Assembly (NCBI RefSeq): GCF_900005765.1
Contig: NC_041690.1
Span: 2,108,001 to 2,172,000, forward strand
From: Plasmodium relictum
Lineage: Eukaryota; Apicomplexa; Aconoidasida; Haemosporida; Plasmodiidae
Direction: 5' to 3'
Length of the DNA: 64,000 nucleotides
Under the pieces are notes generated by a model. The model was given only the letters and a program-made list of their open reading frames with translations, had not been told where the DNA came from and did no database searches. Below are positions 32,363 through 45,100 of the stretch, in pieces. The position numbers and the translations under genes were made by a program. The stretch's first letter is position 1; each line of letters begins with the position of its first letter.

Positions 32363-32405
<43 letters not shown>
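32363..32405. repeat. (TA)n microsatellite
   Basis: About 20 TA units in the divergent spacer, likely length-variable. Its translation is an Ile/Tyr string, so the 61-codon frame across it is not a gene. Confidence 0.88.
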
Positions 32406-32410
<5 letters not shown>

Positions 32411-33345
32411 TATGCGCATATATGTATGTTTTATATAGCACCTCATAATTCTATTTTTTTGCAATATTTAATGATCTCATATTCTACTATCATTGGATAT
32501 TATTTCGTATTACCTTCCAATTTAATTTTTTTTTCCTTTTTTGTTGTTCACTTTCATCAAAATCATTAAAGTCATATGATGCACACATGCATTTTGAAAA
32601 AAAAAAAAATATTAAGTGAACAATTAAGAATGAAAGGAAAAAATATCAAAATTGATTGATACATGTAATAAAAAAAAATATTTTTCTTAAATTAAATATA
32701 TTCAACTCAAAAAAAACAAATTAATATTTTTTTTAATAATATGCACAATTTATGTTTCCATTAGATAAAAGAAAATAATATATCTAGAAAAATTAATAAA
32801 ATAAATATTAACAAAAATTTTTTAAATTATTATTTTTTATTTATTATTATGAAAAACAAGGCAAAATAATGTGAAATTATAAAGAAAATACACGCTACGA
32901 TGAAATAATTAAAATTAATCATTGTATGCGTACTACGGGGTAAGCAATAAAAAAAAAAAAAATACAGCTAAATCAGTAATATTATATATGGAATAATTAA
33001 ATGCTACAAAAGCTGTTTTATTTAAAGCACTGTATAACTTCTAGATATGTATTTTTTTTACTTATTATTTTTTTAATAACACATTTTTATTTACTTTTCG
33101 TTTGTCCAATCATGTTATCATGAGTTTTATAAATTGTACATAATTAATTTTTTAATTTTAAAAAATAATATTAGGCACAATAAATAAAATAATTTAAAAG
33201 TGTTTTTAATTATTTTATTCACATATATGCATATCTTTTTGTTTTATTGTGAAATGTTATAAATTTCTAGATTTTGAAATATCAAATTTTAAAAAATTTA
33301 AATGTTTATATAAATAAATTTACATGAATACATGAAAATACAGAA

Positions 33346-33349
<4 letters not shown>

Positions 33350-33381
<32 letters not shown>
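33350..33381. repeat. (TA)n microsatellite
   Basis: About 16 TA units between an AC-rich edge and TGCATAC, in the same spacer. Confidence 0.85.
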
Positions 33382-33383
<2 letters not shown>

Positions 33384-34428
33384 TACTTATAAAGATACAT
33401 AACAATACATAAATATATGTATTTATATATCATTTTAATGCAAGATCTAAAGATATATCATTAAATACTACATATATATGTATTAAATTGAAATGCTAAA
33501 AATGCTTGCACCATATTAAAAAATACGTATGCATATATATATATAAACATTAATATCATAAAATACAAAAAAAAAAAAAAATAAATAAATAAATATTTCT
33601 AGGAGGGTATGATTAAAAACTAAATAGTTTAACAAAACTATTATATTTTACTGTATTTTTTTTTTTTTAAATTTAAAATATAAAAATTAATATAATGGTT
33701 TTTATTTAAATATGCACCCTCTCAAAATATATGAATTATAATTATTTATGTGTTTTTTTTTAAGATTTTTTTAAAAAAACAGAAATGTGTACTCTAAAAA
33801 ATTGAAAACGATATATTATTTGTTGTTTTAAATCGTTAATGTATCTTTGTCCAAATTTTTAGATGTTGCTTCTTTTTTTCTTTTTTTTTAATTTGATGTC
33901 GCATTCATTTTTTTTAATTTATTAAAGAGAGAAAAGAAGTATAATATATTTTTAAAAACACCTCTTTCTTTTCTATTCTTATTTATTTAAAATTAAAATA
34001 TATTATCCAAGATTTTATGAGTAGCAAAAAAAAAAAAAATATAAAAGTAAAAATAATATTAAAATACATTAAGGGCATATTTTAAATATAAATATTGATA
34101 TACGTATGCTATTTAATAAGTGCATATGTGCATGTTCAGTATTTGGTTATAAGTATATTTTAAAACAGAATAAAAAATAATAAAAAAAAGTAATAAAATA
34201 CATTAAAAATAAAAAAAATATATTTTTTAAAGTATATATTCTCATTTTATTACATATGAATGTGTATGCAAATATATTCAAAAAAAGCATATGATTGCAT
34301 ATTAAGTTTTTTTCTTTTTTACATAAACTATTAAAAGTAAACAAATATATAAATATATATGTATAACTCTTTTTTTTTTTTTTTGTTAATATTAAATAAT
34401 TGAAAATAAAGAGGAAACATAACAAAAA

Positions 34429-35367
34429 ATGAAAAATAATTTTCAAAATGAACATTTTAAAGAAGGCAATTACATTAAAGCTTGGATCAAAAAATCGGAA
34501 AATCCTGAATTATATAAAGATTTTAATGATTTAGAGGATGAATCTTGTACAAATGAATTTATAAAAGTTGTTGATTTTAATAATTTTAATAGTAATTTTA
34601 TAAATACAATAATGAACGAACATTCACCTGAAAGAATAAACAAAAATAAAAAAAGAAAAGCATATTGCTTATTTTATAATAGTGAAATTGAGTCAGAAAA
34701 TAATAGCTATAATGATGAGCATAAAAATTATAATAATATATATTCATCTTATGAAGATACTGAAATAAAATATTTTAAACCTTTAGATAAAACACCATCT
34801 TGTGATATGAAAGACAGACAAATAATTTATTATAAAGATGAAAATTCGTCAATTAAAAAATTGAAAAGAGAAAATTCTTGTTCAGAAAATAATTATGACA
34901 TTTTTTGTAATAATATAGTGGATTCTTCTCCATATTTAAAATTAAAACAATGTACTAAACCAAGTTATGGAAGTGAAAGTACTAGTGAATTTTTTAAAAA
35001 TTATGAATTTGAAACTCCAATCAAAGTTTTAAGATCAAAGGAAAAAAATTATGACTTTAAAAATAAAAAAGATAGCTCTACTAATACAACTAAAGAAAAT
35101 TCTTATCAAGAAAATGTTTCTTCAAATAATAGTGAAACTAAGAGAACAATCAATTTTTCTAATAAAACAGAAGATTTCAACGATTTGCAATCCAATTCAG
35201 ATAATGAATATTTAACATCTTCTGAATATGTAGATGAGGAAGATTTATCGAGATATAGACGCAAAAAACAAAGTGAAGTTAATTTCCTAGGACAAAAATT
35301 AGATTATAAAGTAGTTGGAAATGTTATAAATTGTTCAAAAAATCATCCACGTTTTACTATGTTATAA
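34429..35367 (+). CDS. Unknown hydrophilic protein, 312 aa
   Basis: Single-exon frame from the ATG at 34429 (AAAA context) to TAA. It is very hydrophilic, rich in Asn, Ser, Glu and Lys, with no signal peptide or membrane segment. It has a basic patch KKRKAYC (about 75-81) and several short S/T-P sites (HSPER, KTPSC, ETPIK). The ordered-looking parts are the N-terminus (NYIKAWIKKSENPELYKDF) and the C-terminus (FLGQKLDYKVVGNVINCSKNHPRFTML), which could be short binding motifs. I recognise no family. Composition and S/T-P sites fit a nuclear, cell-cycle-regulated protein, which is inference. It diverges from the TRM11-like gene and converges with PMT. Confidence 0.72.
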   Translation: MKNNFQNEHFKEGNYIKAWIKKSENPELYKDFNDLEDESCTNEFIKVVDFNNFNSNFINTIMNEHSPERINKNKKRKAYCLFYNSEIESENNSYNDEHKNYNNIYSSYEDTEIKYFKPLDKTPSCDMKDRQIIYYKDENSSIKKLKRENSCSENNYDIFCNNIVDSSPYLKLKQCTKPSYGSESTSEFFKNYEFETPIKVLRSKEKNYDFKNKKDSSTNTTKENSYQENVSSNNSETKRTINFSNKTEDFNDLQSNSDNEYLTSSEYVDEEDLSRYRRKKQSEVNFLGQKLDYKVVGNVINCSKNHPRFTML

Positions 35368-36527
35368 TGAAAATTTTTTTAGATTTTGTTTTTTAAAAAT
35401 ACTTTCATTAATAAATTAAAAAAGGAAAATTAGCAGATACAAAATTTAACTATTTTTACAAAAAAAAAAAAAATATATTTTCCTCAATGAGGTTGTACAA
35501 AAGTTACTTTGTTTCAAAAATTTATAATTATTTTAAAAAAAAATTGTAACTGTTTATATATATATATATATAAAGGAAGAAAGATTTTTTTTTTTTTAAG
35601 TTAACATTTCATATATATATGTGCACATTAAAAAAAAATTAAATTATATTTCTATTTCTTAATTTATAAAGAACTTTATTTTTTCTTTTTATAAATTATT
35701 ACTAAAATTATTTGTCATTTTTTTTTTTTTTTATTATACAAATTATCTTAATTTTTACAAAAAAAAAATTTCATAAAATAATTTTTTTTCATTTTTATTT
35801 TTCTACATTTGCATAGTATTATTTTATTATACTTTTTTAAATATGAATTTAAAACAAGAAGGAACCTTAAATTATTTATAATCTATGTATGGTATAAGAA
35901 AAAAATAAAAAAATAAAATAAAAAATAAAGTGTTTATGTATTTTCTTTTTTTTTTTTTTTTTTGTTTACTTTTTCATCTTTATATATTTCTTTAATTTAT
36001 ATTATTTAATTTTTCTTTTATTTTTTAAATATATGTAAAAATTACACTAATAAAGTATATATATTTTTTTGTTTATTTTTGAATATTTATTTTAGTTGTA
36101 TTTTTTTTTTTTTTATTACATATATTTATTTAAATTTAATTAGGTGCGTAAATTAATATTATTTTAATATTATTATTAGCATTTATAAAAAAAACTTGTA
36201 AACAATATTTTCTATTTTTTCAAGTTCTATTTTATGACTTTTTTTTTAATAAAAAGTTAATATAAAACAATAGCTTAATTATTTAATTAATAATTAATTT
36301 TATAAGTTATTATTTGCATAGGAAAAAAAAGTAAAAGCATAAAATTTACTATCATAAAGTAATATTTGTGATATGTTTTTCTTTTGAAAAACATTAACCA
36401 TACAAAGGAATTGTATGTAAAGATGTATATATGTGCATTTATTTTTTTCCTCTTTTTTAAGGAGATATAAATTCAATTAAAAAGGATAAAATTATTTTTA
36501 TTTAATAAAAAATACTAATGTATATTT
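35368..36527. other. Convergent 3' spacer (312-aa unknown / PMT)
   Basis: 1.2 kb of A/T-only sequence between converging genes, rich in T-runs (35941-35963, 36105-36116). No gene seen; only 3' UTRs are expected. Confidence 0.5.
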
Positions 36528-37560
36528 TTAACATTTAACAGCTTTAAAATATCCCCACATCTGTATTTTTTTTTTACTATCTTTAATTTTTCTAGTCCAC
36601 CCGTCTCGTAAGGTATTGTATTCCTCAGTAGAAAATTGTTTCAAAAATTCATCTTTTTTATCTTCTAATTTTTTAACTTCCGTTTCTAATAACTCTAACC
36701 AAAAGTCACTTATATCTTTTGATATTACATTTTTGAATTTGCTAGAAATAAGTAAATCTTTATATTCTTCAACAGTTGTTAATGTATATTTTCTTTGTTT
36801 AACATACTCTTTAAATTCTTTATCCCATTTTTCTGGTTTGCTAGCACAATAATCAGTCACTAAAAGAATTCCATTGGGCTTTAACCATGAATAACATTTT
36901 TCAAATAATTTCTTCTTATTTTCAAGGGGAAGATGCAAAATAGAATCTCTACTATATATCATATCAAAAGTGTTTTCAGGAAAATGTTTCATTAATATAT
37001 CATTGGCCTCAAATTCAATTTTTTTATTTTCTATATTCCTTTTTTTTGCTATGTTAACCATTTTTTCTGATATATCTATCCCATAAACATGTGCTCCATA
37101 TTTCTTATTTAAATATTTACATCCACCACCTAATCCTGATCCTATGTCTAAAGAAAAAAAAAGAAAATTAAAAATATATTGTAAAATATATAGAGAGAGA
37201 GAGTTTAGTTTCAATAATACCCAAAATTTTGGAATTTTCATTCAATTCTATGTCATTTAAAATTTTAATTGTTGCATCTAATCCTCCTGATGAAATAAAA
37301 TCTCTATTAAAAAAAAAAGAAAAAAATATTAATTATATTATTTTACTTTTTACTTTTTTTTCTCTTTATTACTCTCCAAATATGAATTCATATGATTTTA
37401 TTCCTATGTAAAATTAAAAATATACATATATATATGTATCTATGTATATTTAAATTTAATATTTTTATTTTTAATTATATATATATATAATTTAATTACC
37501 TTCTTCTGTATACTGATTGCTTTCTAAGAATGTTTTATCTATTTTAAATTGTTTATCCAT
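36528..37560 (-). CDS. PMT: Phosphoethanolamine N-methyltransferase, four exons
   Basis: Minus-strand exons 37560-37500, 37403-37373, 37303-37221 and 37147-36528, all GT...AG with matching phases, give 264 aa (P. falciparum PMT: 266). The 237-aa frame at 36528-37241 reads through the last intron and is not the protein. The enzyme methylates phosphoethanolamine three times with S-adenosylmethionine to phosphocholine, feeding phosphatidylcholine synthesis from serine. Motifs: YTEEGIKSYEFIFGE near the N-terminus with the catalytic-region Tyr; motif I DIGSGLGGGCKYL; GIDIS; the YSRDSILHL block; TDYCA; and the C-terminal WGYFKA. It is a single-domain, plant-like enzyme. Rodent malaria parasites lack it, so its presence excludes that lineage. 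It faces AP2-HS across a 1.6-kb divergent spacer. Confidence 0.96.
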
Positions 37561-39141
37561 CTTATTGAAAAAATTTAAAAATTATAATAAAAAAGAGATT
37601 AATAAAAATTTGCCAAGAAAATAAGAATAAAAATTATATTAAATAAAATTATAAAAAATAAAATAAAATTTATTTTTGTGAAATTAAGAAAAGTTTGCTT
37701 TTATTTTTATCTTCGTGGAAATAACAATTTTCATGTGTTAATATTTTAAAAACATGTAAAAATGTAATTATTAAATTTTAATAAAATTTTTATTTAATTG
37801 TTTAGTATTTTTTATTTTTTTTACTTTTATTTTTATTTATTTTATTTTATTTTATTTTATTTTTTTTTTTTTAAACTGTTCATTTGTAAAGAATAAAAAT
37901 AATTAATATTAGTAAAAAAAATGTTCATGAAATTTGCTTTTATAGTTTGTGAAATAAATAAGCTACTTAGTGTATGGTTAAAAATAAAATATCTTGTTTA
38001 TCTTCTTCGATAACCGCTATGCATTATTATATAAAATTAAAGAGATAATATTTACGTATACATAAGTGCAAGTATCTTGCTCCTATTTTAAGGAAAATAC
38101 ATCAATTTCGAAAGTGCACGTTAAAAATTAAAGAAAATAATATAATATTTATTCTGTAATATTATAAATATACTACAAAAATAAAATTTTTCGTTTTTTG
38201 AGATATATGCATTCAAGCTTACTATTTCAAAAAATAAGAAAAAAAAAAGAATGAAATAAAAAAAAGAGATTTTTTTTAAGGTATATAGTTCTTTAGGAAT
38301 ATTTTACTAATATAAGTAATTCCCTTCTTAGATTTATATCATGCAATGGGATAGTCTAACAAAAAACTATCTTGAAGCATTTTAAATGTATTCATTTAAT
38401 TTATTCTAATATATTTTTTTCAAAAAAACAAGAAAATGAAAAATTGCAGTTTTTATTCATAATTTTATGAATTCATAACAATTGTAACTTTTTATATTTG
38501 TAAGAAATTGCATCTCTAAAAAGCATATATCGCATGCATAGGAATTTTTAATGATTTTGAAGGATTTATACAACATACCTTAAAAATTTTTTTAAAATAA
38601 TAAATTCATTTTTATTTGTACAACTGTTTTGTTTTCTGAAAAATTATATTCCTAGTTATAATAATTAATCCTAATTTTGCTAAGCTTTTCAATTATTACT
38701 TAAGTGGGAGAAAAAAAAAAAAAAAAAATTTTTTTTTTATAAATAATTGAAATATTTCATATATATATATATTTTTATACATTAATAATACTCATTTTGC
38801 TGTAGTTTTTTGAAGTTTGCTATATCTTTGATTCTACCTTTCATATTTTCAAACATTTTAAAATATAATTCATTCAATTATTCACTTCTCTTAACACAAA
38901 AGAACTATATTTTTTAAAAAAAAAGTTATTTCAATTTTTAATTGATGGCTGGCTAATACAGAATATAAAATGAATAATACTAATATTTATTTCGTAAAAA
39001 AAAGTAATATTTTGAAATTCAAGAGCAAAGTTTTGTTTTTTAATAAATAAATATATGGCCTTAAATAAAAGAGATCCATCTTATGAATGATATGAGAAAA
39101 AAGATTGAATTAAAAATTTTGTTATATACTTATAGAAAAAT
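37561..39141. promoter_or_regulatory. Divergent promoter between PMT and AP2-HS
   Basis: 1.6-kb spacer between two outward-pointing genes. It includes a CGCATGCAT string (38531-38539) that fits the [T/C]GCATG[C/A] ApiAP2 core, a GTGCAC (38113-38118), a GATAGT...ACTATC hairpin (38350-38371), and a 20-codon uORF ending on the AP2-HS start codon. No other gene seen. Confidence 0.55.
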
Positions 39142-39145
39142 ATGA
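39083..39145 (+). promoter_or_regulatory. 20-codon uORF overlapping the AP2-HS start (ATGA)
   Basis: The ATG at 39083 opens a frame of 20 sense codons with a second in-frame ATG at 39092. Its TGA at 39143-39145 shares bases with the AP2-HS ATG at 39142-39144. This ATGA arrangement is the classic geometry for termination-reinitiation coupling. Whether it is used is inference. Confidence 0.5.
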
Positions 39146-42100
39146 AAAATGATAATGGAATAATTTATAATATAGATAATAAACAAAAAATTGACAAAAT
39201 AATTAACAATGAAAAAAACAGTTCCAAAAAAAATGAGAAAAATAATGAAATAAATAATAATGAAAATAATATTGAAAAATTAATTAATCAACATAATTCA
39301 CGTGATAATTTGAATAAATTAAAATTGGCATCATTCGATACATCAAAACACATCAATTTTTGTCAAAATAAAAAAATTAATTTAAAAGAAAATTCCAATA
39401 ATTGTCAAAAAAATAATTGCAAGAAAAATGATATTGAAGCACATGAATACAATGGGCATTTTATAAATAAGGAAAAAAATATTCCTGATAATCATCAAAA
39501 AAATAGAGAAAATATATACAAAAAAATGAGTGAAAAAATGGAAGTAACTAATTTTTTTAAAGAAAAAAGTATTGAACAAAATAAAAATTCAGAAGTACAT
39601 ACAAATTTTAATAATATAAATAATATTTTTAATACTTTATTTGAAGAAAATTTAAATTTTAAAAATCATTTAACAGAAAGTTTAAGTTTTTCAAATATTC
39701 CAACGAATAAATTAAATCCATGTGAAAATTTTTTAAAAAATCCATCAAATAATGAAAATTTTATAGTACATAATAAAAATGATGAGACGAAAAATAAAAT
39801 GAATACATTGAATTATAATAATTATAAAAATCAATTTGAAGATGAAAATGAAGTAGAAGCAAGAGATTTGCGTATTAAAAATATGAATACATTTGATACA
39901 AATCAAGAGAATTACTATGAAAGAAATGATGATAATATATATCTTAAGAAAAATGATATAGAAAAGAATTGTGTAAATAATGATAATTTTAATAATTATA
40001 CTCTTTTAAATAATGAAAGCAAAATATACAATAATAACAAAAATTATGTTATGTATAATTCAGATAATATGGAAAATGAAAATATTTTAAATGAAACTGA
40101 AGAAATTCCAATAATAAATAAAAAAGTTATTAATTCAAATAATTATATAATTGAAAAAAAGGAAGAAAAAAATAATGAAAATTATTCAAATGAAAAATTT
40201 ATAATTGATAATTTTAATACACAAAAAAATTATTTTTTAAATAATAAAAAGGATTATAATGATAGCAATAATAATAATAATAAATACATAGAAAATAATA
40301 AAAATAATTATAATAATTACATCTTTTATAAAAATAATGTATGCAACAATAAAATAGAAAATAATTTTATTGATAAATATAAGATAAACAATAAAAATGC
40401 AAATTATAATGAATCTAATAATATAAAAATAACATATAATAATTGTATGAATCCTAATGAAATTAATAATTTAAACAAAGATAATTTAATTATCAGTAAA
40501 ATGGATCATTTAAATACTGATAATAATGATAATGATAGAAAAACATATTTTTTAAAAAATGAAATAGTTGACAAAACAGGTTATAATACTCAAGAAAACA
40601 ACAGTGATGGATTTATTAAAAATAGTTTAATAGATAACATAAATACACTGGATAACTTCAAATTAATGAATTATAATAATAACTCAGAATACAATGATAT
40701 AAATAATAATCACTTAATTAAATATAGCAATAATGTAAATAATTATAATGATGGCCATATTTATTCCATGTATGATACATTTATGTCTCCTAATTACAAC
40801 TTCAACAACGATGACAATAATGTTAATAATCTATTTATTAATAATGATTCTATAAATAGTTTCAGCTATGCTCCTAATAATAACGGTTGCTATATGGGAG
40901 ATAATTATGAAAATAATATTTATATTAATAGTAATTCACCAATGAAGAATGAACAATATATTAATTATAATAAAAATTATGCAAGTAATAATAATATCAA
41001 TAATAATAATATTTATGCTAACGAAAAATCGATTAATAATTTAGAATATAACAATAATGGCTATGTCACTGTAAATTCTGCTAGTAATTTAAATTATGTA
41101 AATGATAAAAATCAAGAAAATTTAAAAGGTAATATATCACATAAGAAAGATAATGAATATATGGAATATAAATTTCCTGGTTTTATAAAGGATAATGCTT
41201 CATATGATAAAAAATATTATAATACTTTTTCAAAAAATGATTTGATATGTGAAAATAAAGAATTTGTGGACAATAATTATAGTAATTCAATTAAAAATAA
41301 TAAAGAACAGAACATGAATTTTAATAATAAAAATTATAATAATTTTAATAGTAATAATAATTATATTGAAAATAACAAAATAAAATTAAAAAAAACAGAA
41401 AATGATTCATATAATTTAAATGATGAAAAAGAAAAAATAGACATATTTTGTGATATGTTATTTAACAAAGAAAAAAGAGCAATAAATAATAGAGAAATGA
41501 ATTACAGTAAAAATAGAGAAGCTGAATTAAGTAATGAAGATGTAAATAATTCATTTAAGAATTTTACTAATGATAATCAAACCTTAAGGCATATTTCTTA
41601 TAATGAGAAAAACAATTCTGAATATGCAGAATTAATACATCCAAAAATAAACGATAATTATTGTTTAAATAAATTAAGAAGTAATTTTTTAGAAAATAAT
41701 TTTAATAATTTTGATAGCCAATATATTAATTATAAAAAGCAGAGCAATGCTTCAGTTAATGAAATAAATAATAATACACAACCAAGTTTAAAAAAAAAAG
41801 CACATTTTACTAATGAGTTTCCAAAAAATAAACAAAATGAAGAAAATGAATTATATGGAAATAAAGGATTTCTTTATGAAGGTATACAAAACTTTAATAA
41901 TTCCGAAAGTTTATATACTATAAAAAATAAAGATATTAATAATTCTTTTGAGCTTAGTTTATTTGATAATAACAATGAGTTAAATAATAAATACGAGGGA
42001 TTATTTGAAAAGAAAATGATATATAATTTGTATTTGCAATCATTATTAACAAATATAAATAATTCATATAAAAACGAAAATTCATCTCCTATAAGTGATG

Positions 42101-45100
42101 AAAACATAAAGAATGGGGTAAATGATCAATTGATATTATTCAATTTAAATAATATGCAGAATAAAATTTTAAATAAATTTCCAAAAATAAAAAATTATTT
42201 TTCATATTTAGATTATTATATAGAATCATTGCGATTATTATACAATAAACTATTAAGTAATAGAAATTTAATATTAAAATTAGCTAAAGAAATTTTCTCA
42301 AAAAATATAAATGAAAAAAAAATTTATAGCTCTATTGATGAAAGGCACTCTTATTTTAGAGAATTATTATCAATGCTATTGCCTCAACCACCTATATTTC
42401 CATCTTTTGAAATTTGGATATATATGGATAAAAAAAATGCTTCACAAATTCATAAACTTCACTTAACATTATATATTATTTATCAAAAAATAATTTATAA
42501 TTTTTCTAATATATTACTTCAAATAAATAGTGACATAAACTATTCGAATAAAAATAAAACCAGTAAAAATAATGTAGCTGATTCTTTAAATTATTACGTT
42601 GATGACAAGCATGAAAAACACCCTAATGAATTTAAAAGTTCTTTGAACAGCGAATATATTTCAAAAGACATCGTGGAAATAGAGGAAGATATAACTCACA
42701 AAAATTCTCCTATTAATGAATTAAAGTCAAATGATAGTAAAATATTAGTACCTTCAGCTACTAATAAAATAATGAAATACAGTGATGCCGATCTGAATTT
42801 TAAAAATAAAAAAATAGAAAAGAAATACTTATTGGAAATTAATAAAAAATTAGAAAATATAATGAATTCAATTAATAATATATCTAATATGATAAATAAA
42901 AAAAAGGAATCCATATTAGATAATAAAAGGGATTTAAATTCTGTCCGTGAAATAATTAGTGATAAAAAAAGACGTTCTGTTGAAACCATAGATGATAACA
43001 TTGAATTGTCTAATAATAATTTATATGAACGAGAGAATGATCATGACCATTTTTTACCTGAGTTAAGAAAAGAAAGCTGTTTAGAAAATGTACGCAATAT
43101 TAATGAAAAAAAGAAAAATTATACATTTAATAATCAAATTGTTGCATATGATGATTTGAAAAATGATGAATTATTCGAAAACTTATCTAATATAAAATTA
43201 GATAAAAATAACTCAGTTTATGATGAAAATACATTAAATTTATTAGATAAAATTAAATATGAGTTAAGTGATGTATACAATGAGATATTTAATTTAAATA
43301 AATATAACGATTTTGTATCAATCAATGATCAATCAAATGATTTTTCAGGATTACGCAATTCCATGAGTTATAGTACTATATCAAATACAAAATCCAAACT
43401 TAAAAATTCTTATTTAAATGGTTTATTAGATAATGAAGATTTCAATTATAACGAGTTAAATAATCCATTTAATAATTATTTTAATTTTTCAAATAACCAA
43501 TCTCTGAATAAAAAGGATTTTAATAACCGAAATAAATTGATAAACAATATTGAAAATATCAATTTATGCTCAAACGAGAGTATAAATGATATAATATATG
43601 ACTTAAATTGTACAGACGATATTTTTAAAAGACTTATAATACTTTCCAAAAATTATTATAATAACTTATCAGAATATGATAATTATTTAATTAATGCTTA
43701 TAAAGAAAATGAAAAAAAATATAAAGGTTTTAATGAAATTAAAAATTCTAATAATATAGATGACGAATTATTTTACAACAAATTATTGCCTAGTAATGAA
43801 AAAAATAACATATCTGTTAATAATAATAATATTAATATTTCTAATAAAGATAATTACAAAAATATTAATATAAGCATGAATAATTCTCTTATTTGTGATA
43901 CAAATGGAGATGTTAGTATCTACAGTAAAGAAAAGGAAAATGATACTTTAAATAAATTAAATAAGAACTCTTTTATTTTCACTAATAATGATGAAAATAA
44001 TTCTATCAATAATAATGATTTAAAAAAAAAAGAAGATTTTATAAATATGAATTTACATAGTTTTAAAAATTCTTTTGAAAATTTAACTTTAGATAATCAA
44101 AATGATTTTAACGAGAAAAATAATTCATTAATATTATCAGAAAAAGATGAAAGTGATATTATTATAAATAAAAAGAAACAATTATTTTTATCTGATGATG
44201 TATCAAAAAATAAAAGAATAGAAGCTGTAAACGAAGGCTTTTCTGGTTATAGCAAAAATAATGAGATTATAAATTACAGTAATGATAATAATATGAATAA
44301 TAATCATAATGATAATAATGGTAATGATAATGATATTAATAATAAGAGGAACAATAATAATAATAAGGATGATAATGATATTGATAAAAAAAATAGTAAT
44401 GATAAGGATAATAATAATAGTATAAAATATAATAACAGCAATGATTTTAATAATAATATTAGGCTTATTGGAAAAAAGTTTAATGAGGATAATAAAAATA
44501 GCAATAATTTAATTGATAATAATACTAATAATAATAATTATAATAGTAATAATGATAATGACGATAAAGTAAATAATTTTTTAGAAAATGTAAAAAATGA
44601 AATGTTAAAATCAGAAGTTAAATATGCCACAGATAACTTCTCAAATAATGAAAAGTTAAATTATGATTATTTCTTTTTAAATTCTAATAATTCTGATAAT
44701 CTTTTAATGGAGAAAGAAAATAATAGTAGTGAAGCTCAAGTTCATGAGTTAAGCAATTTTTTCAGTAAGAATATGAATTTTTATGATAACAGAAATTCTA
44801 TGACAAATAATATTCCTATTTCTGAAAATATATTTGAACCCCCTAAAATAAATCATGACACAAGTGAGACAAAATTAAAAGAAGAGAATAAGTACTATGA
44901 GAAATTAAAAATAAAAAAGAATAATTCATATATCAGCAATCCAAATGAAAAAATTGATGAGCAATTGTCATATTTACAGAGTAATTTTGTACTAAATAAA
45001 AGGGAAGCAACTAAAAATCCCTTATCTATTATAAAAGGTCAAGAAAATTGCTATCATAATCAAGATAATATTTCATCAAATTTTTTAAATGCAGAGAACT

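Larger units (their letters stand above)
32115..34428. promoter_or_regulatory. Divergent promoter between TRM11-like gene and 312-aa unknown
   Basis: 2.3 kb between two outward-pointing genes, with TA microsatellites at 32363-32405 and 33350-33381, several homopolymers, and one spot of slightly higher GC (about 32890-32948, with CTACGGGGTAAGC). A five-codon uORF precedes the TRM11-like start. An ACATGCAT string lies at 32585-32592. No gene seen. Confidence 0.55.

Noticed and set aside
34147-34455. 102-codon hydrophobic minus-strand frame
   Set aside because: Overlaps the start of the 312-aa gene on the other strand and is AT-noise.
36528-37241. 237-aa form of PMT starting MKIPKFWVLL
   Set aside because: Its first 30 residues are read-through of intron 3; the spliced model restores the family N-terminus and 264 aa.
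37229-37411. 60-codon plus-strand frame
   Set aside because: It is the antisense of PMT exons 2-3 and their introns.
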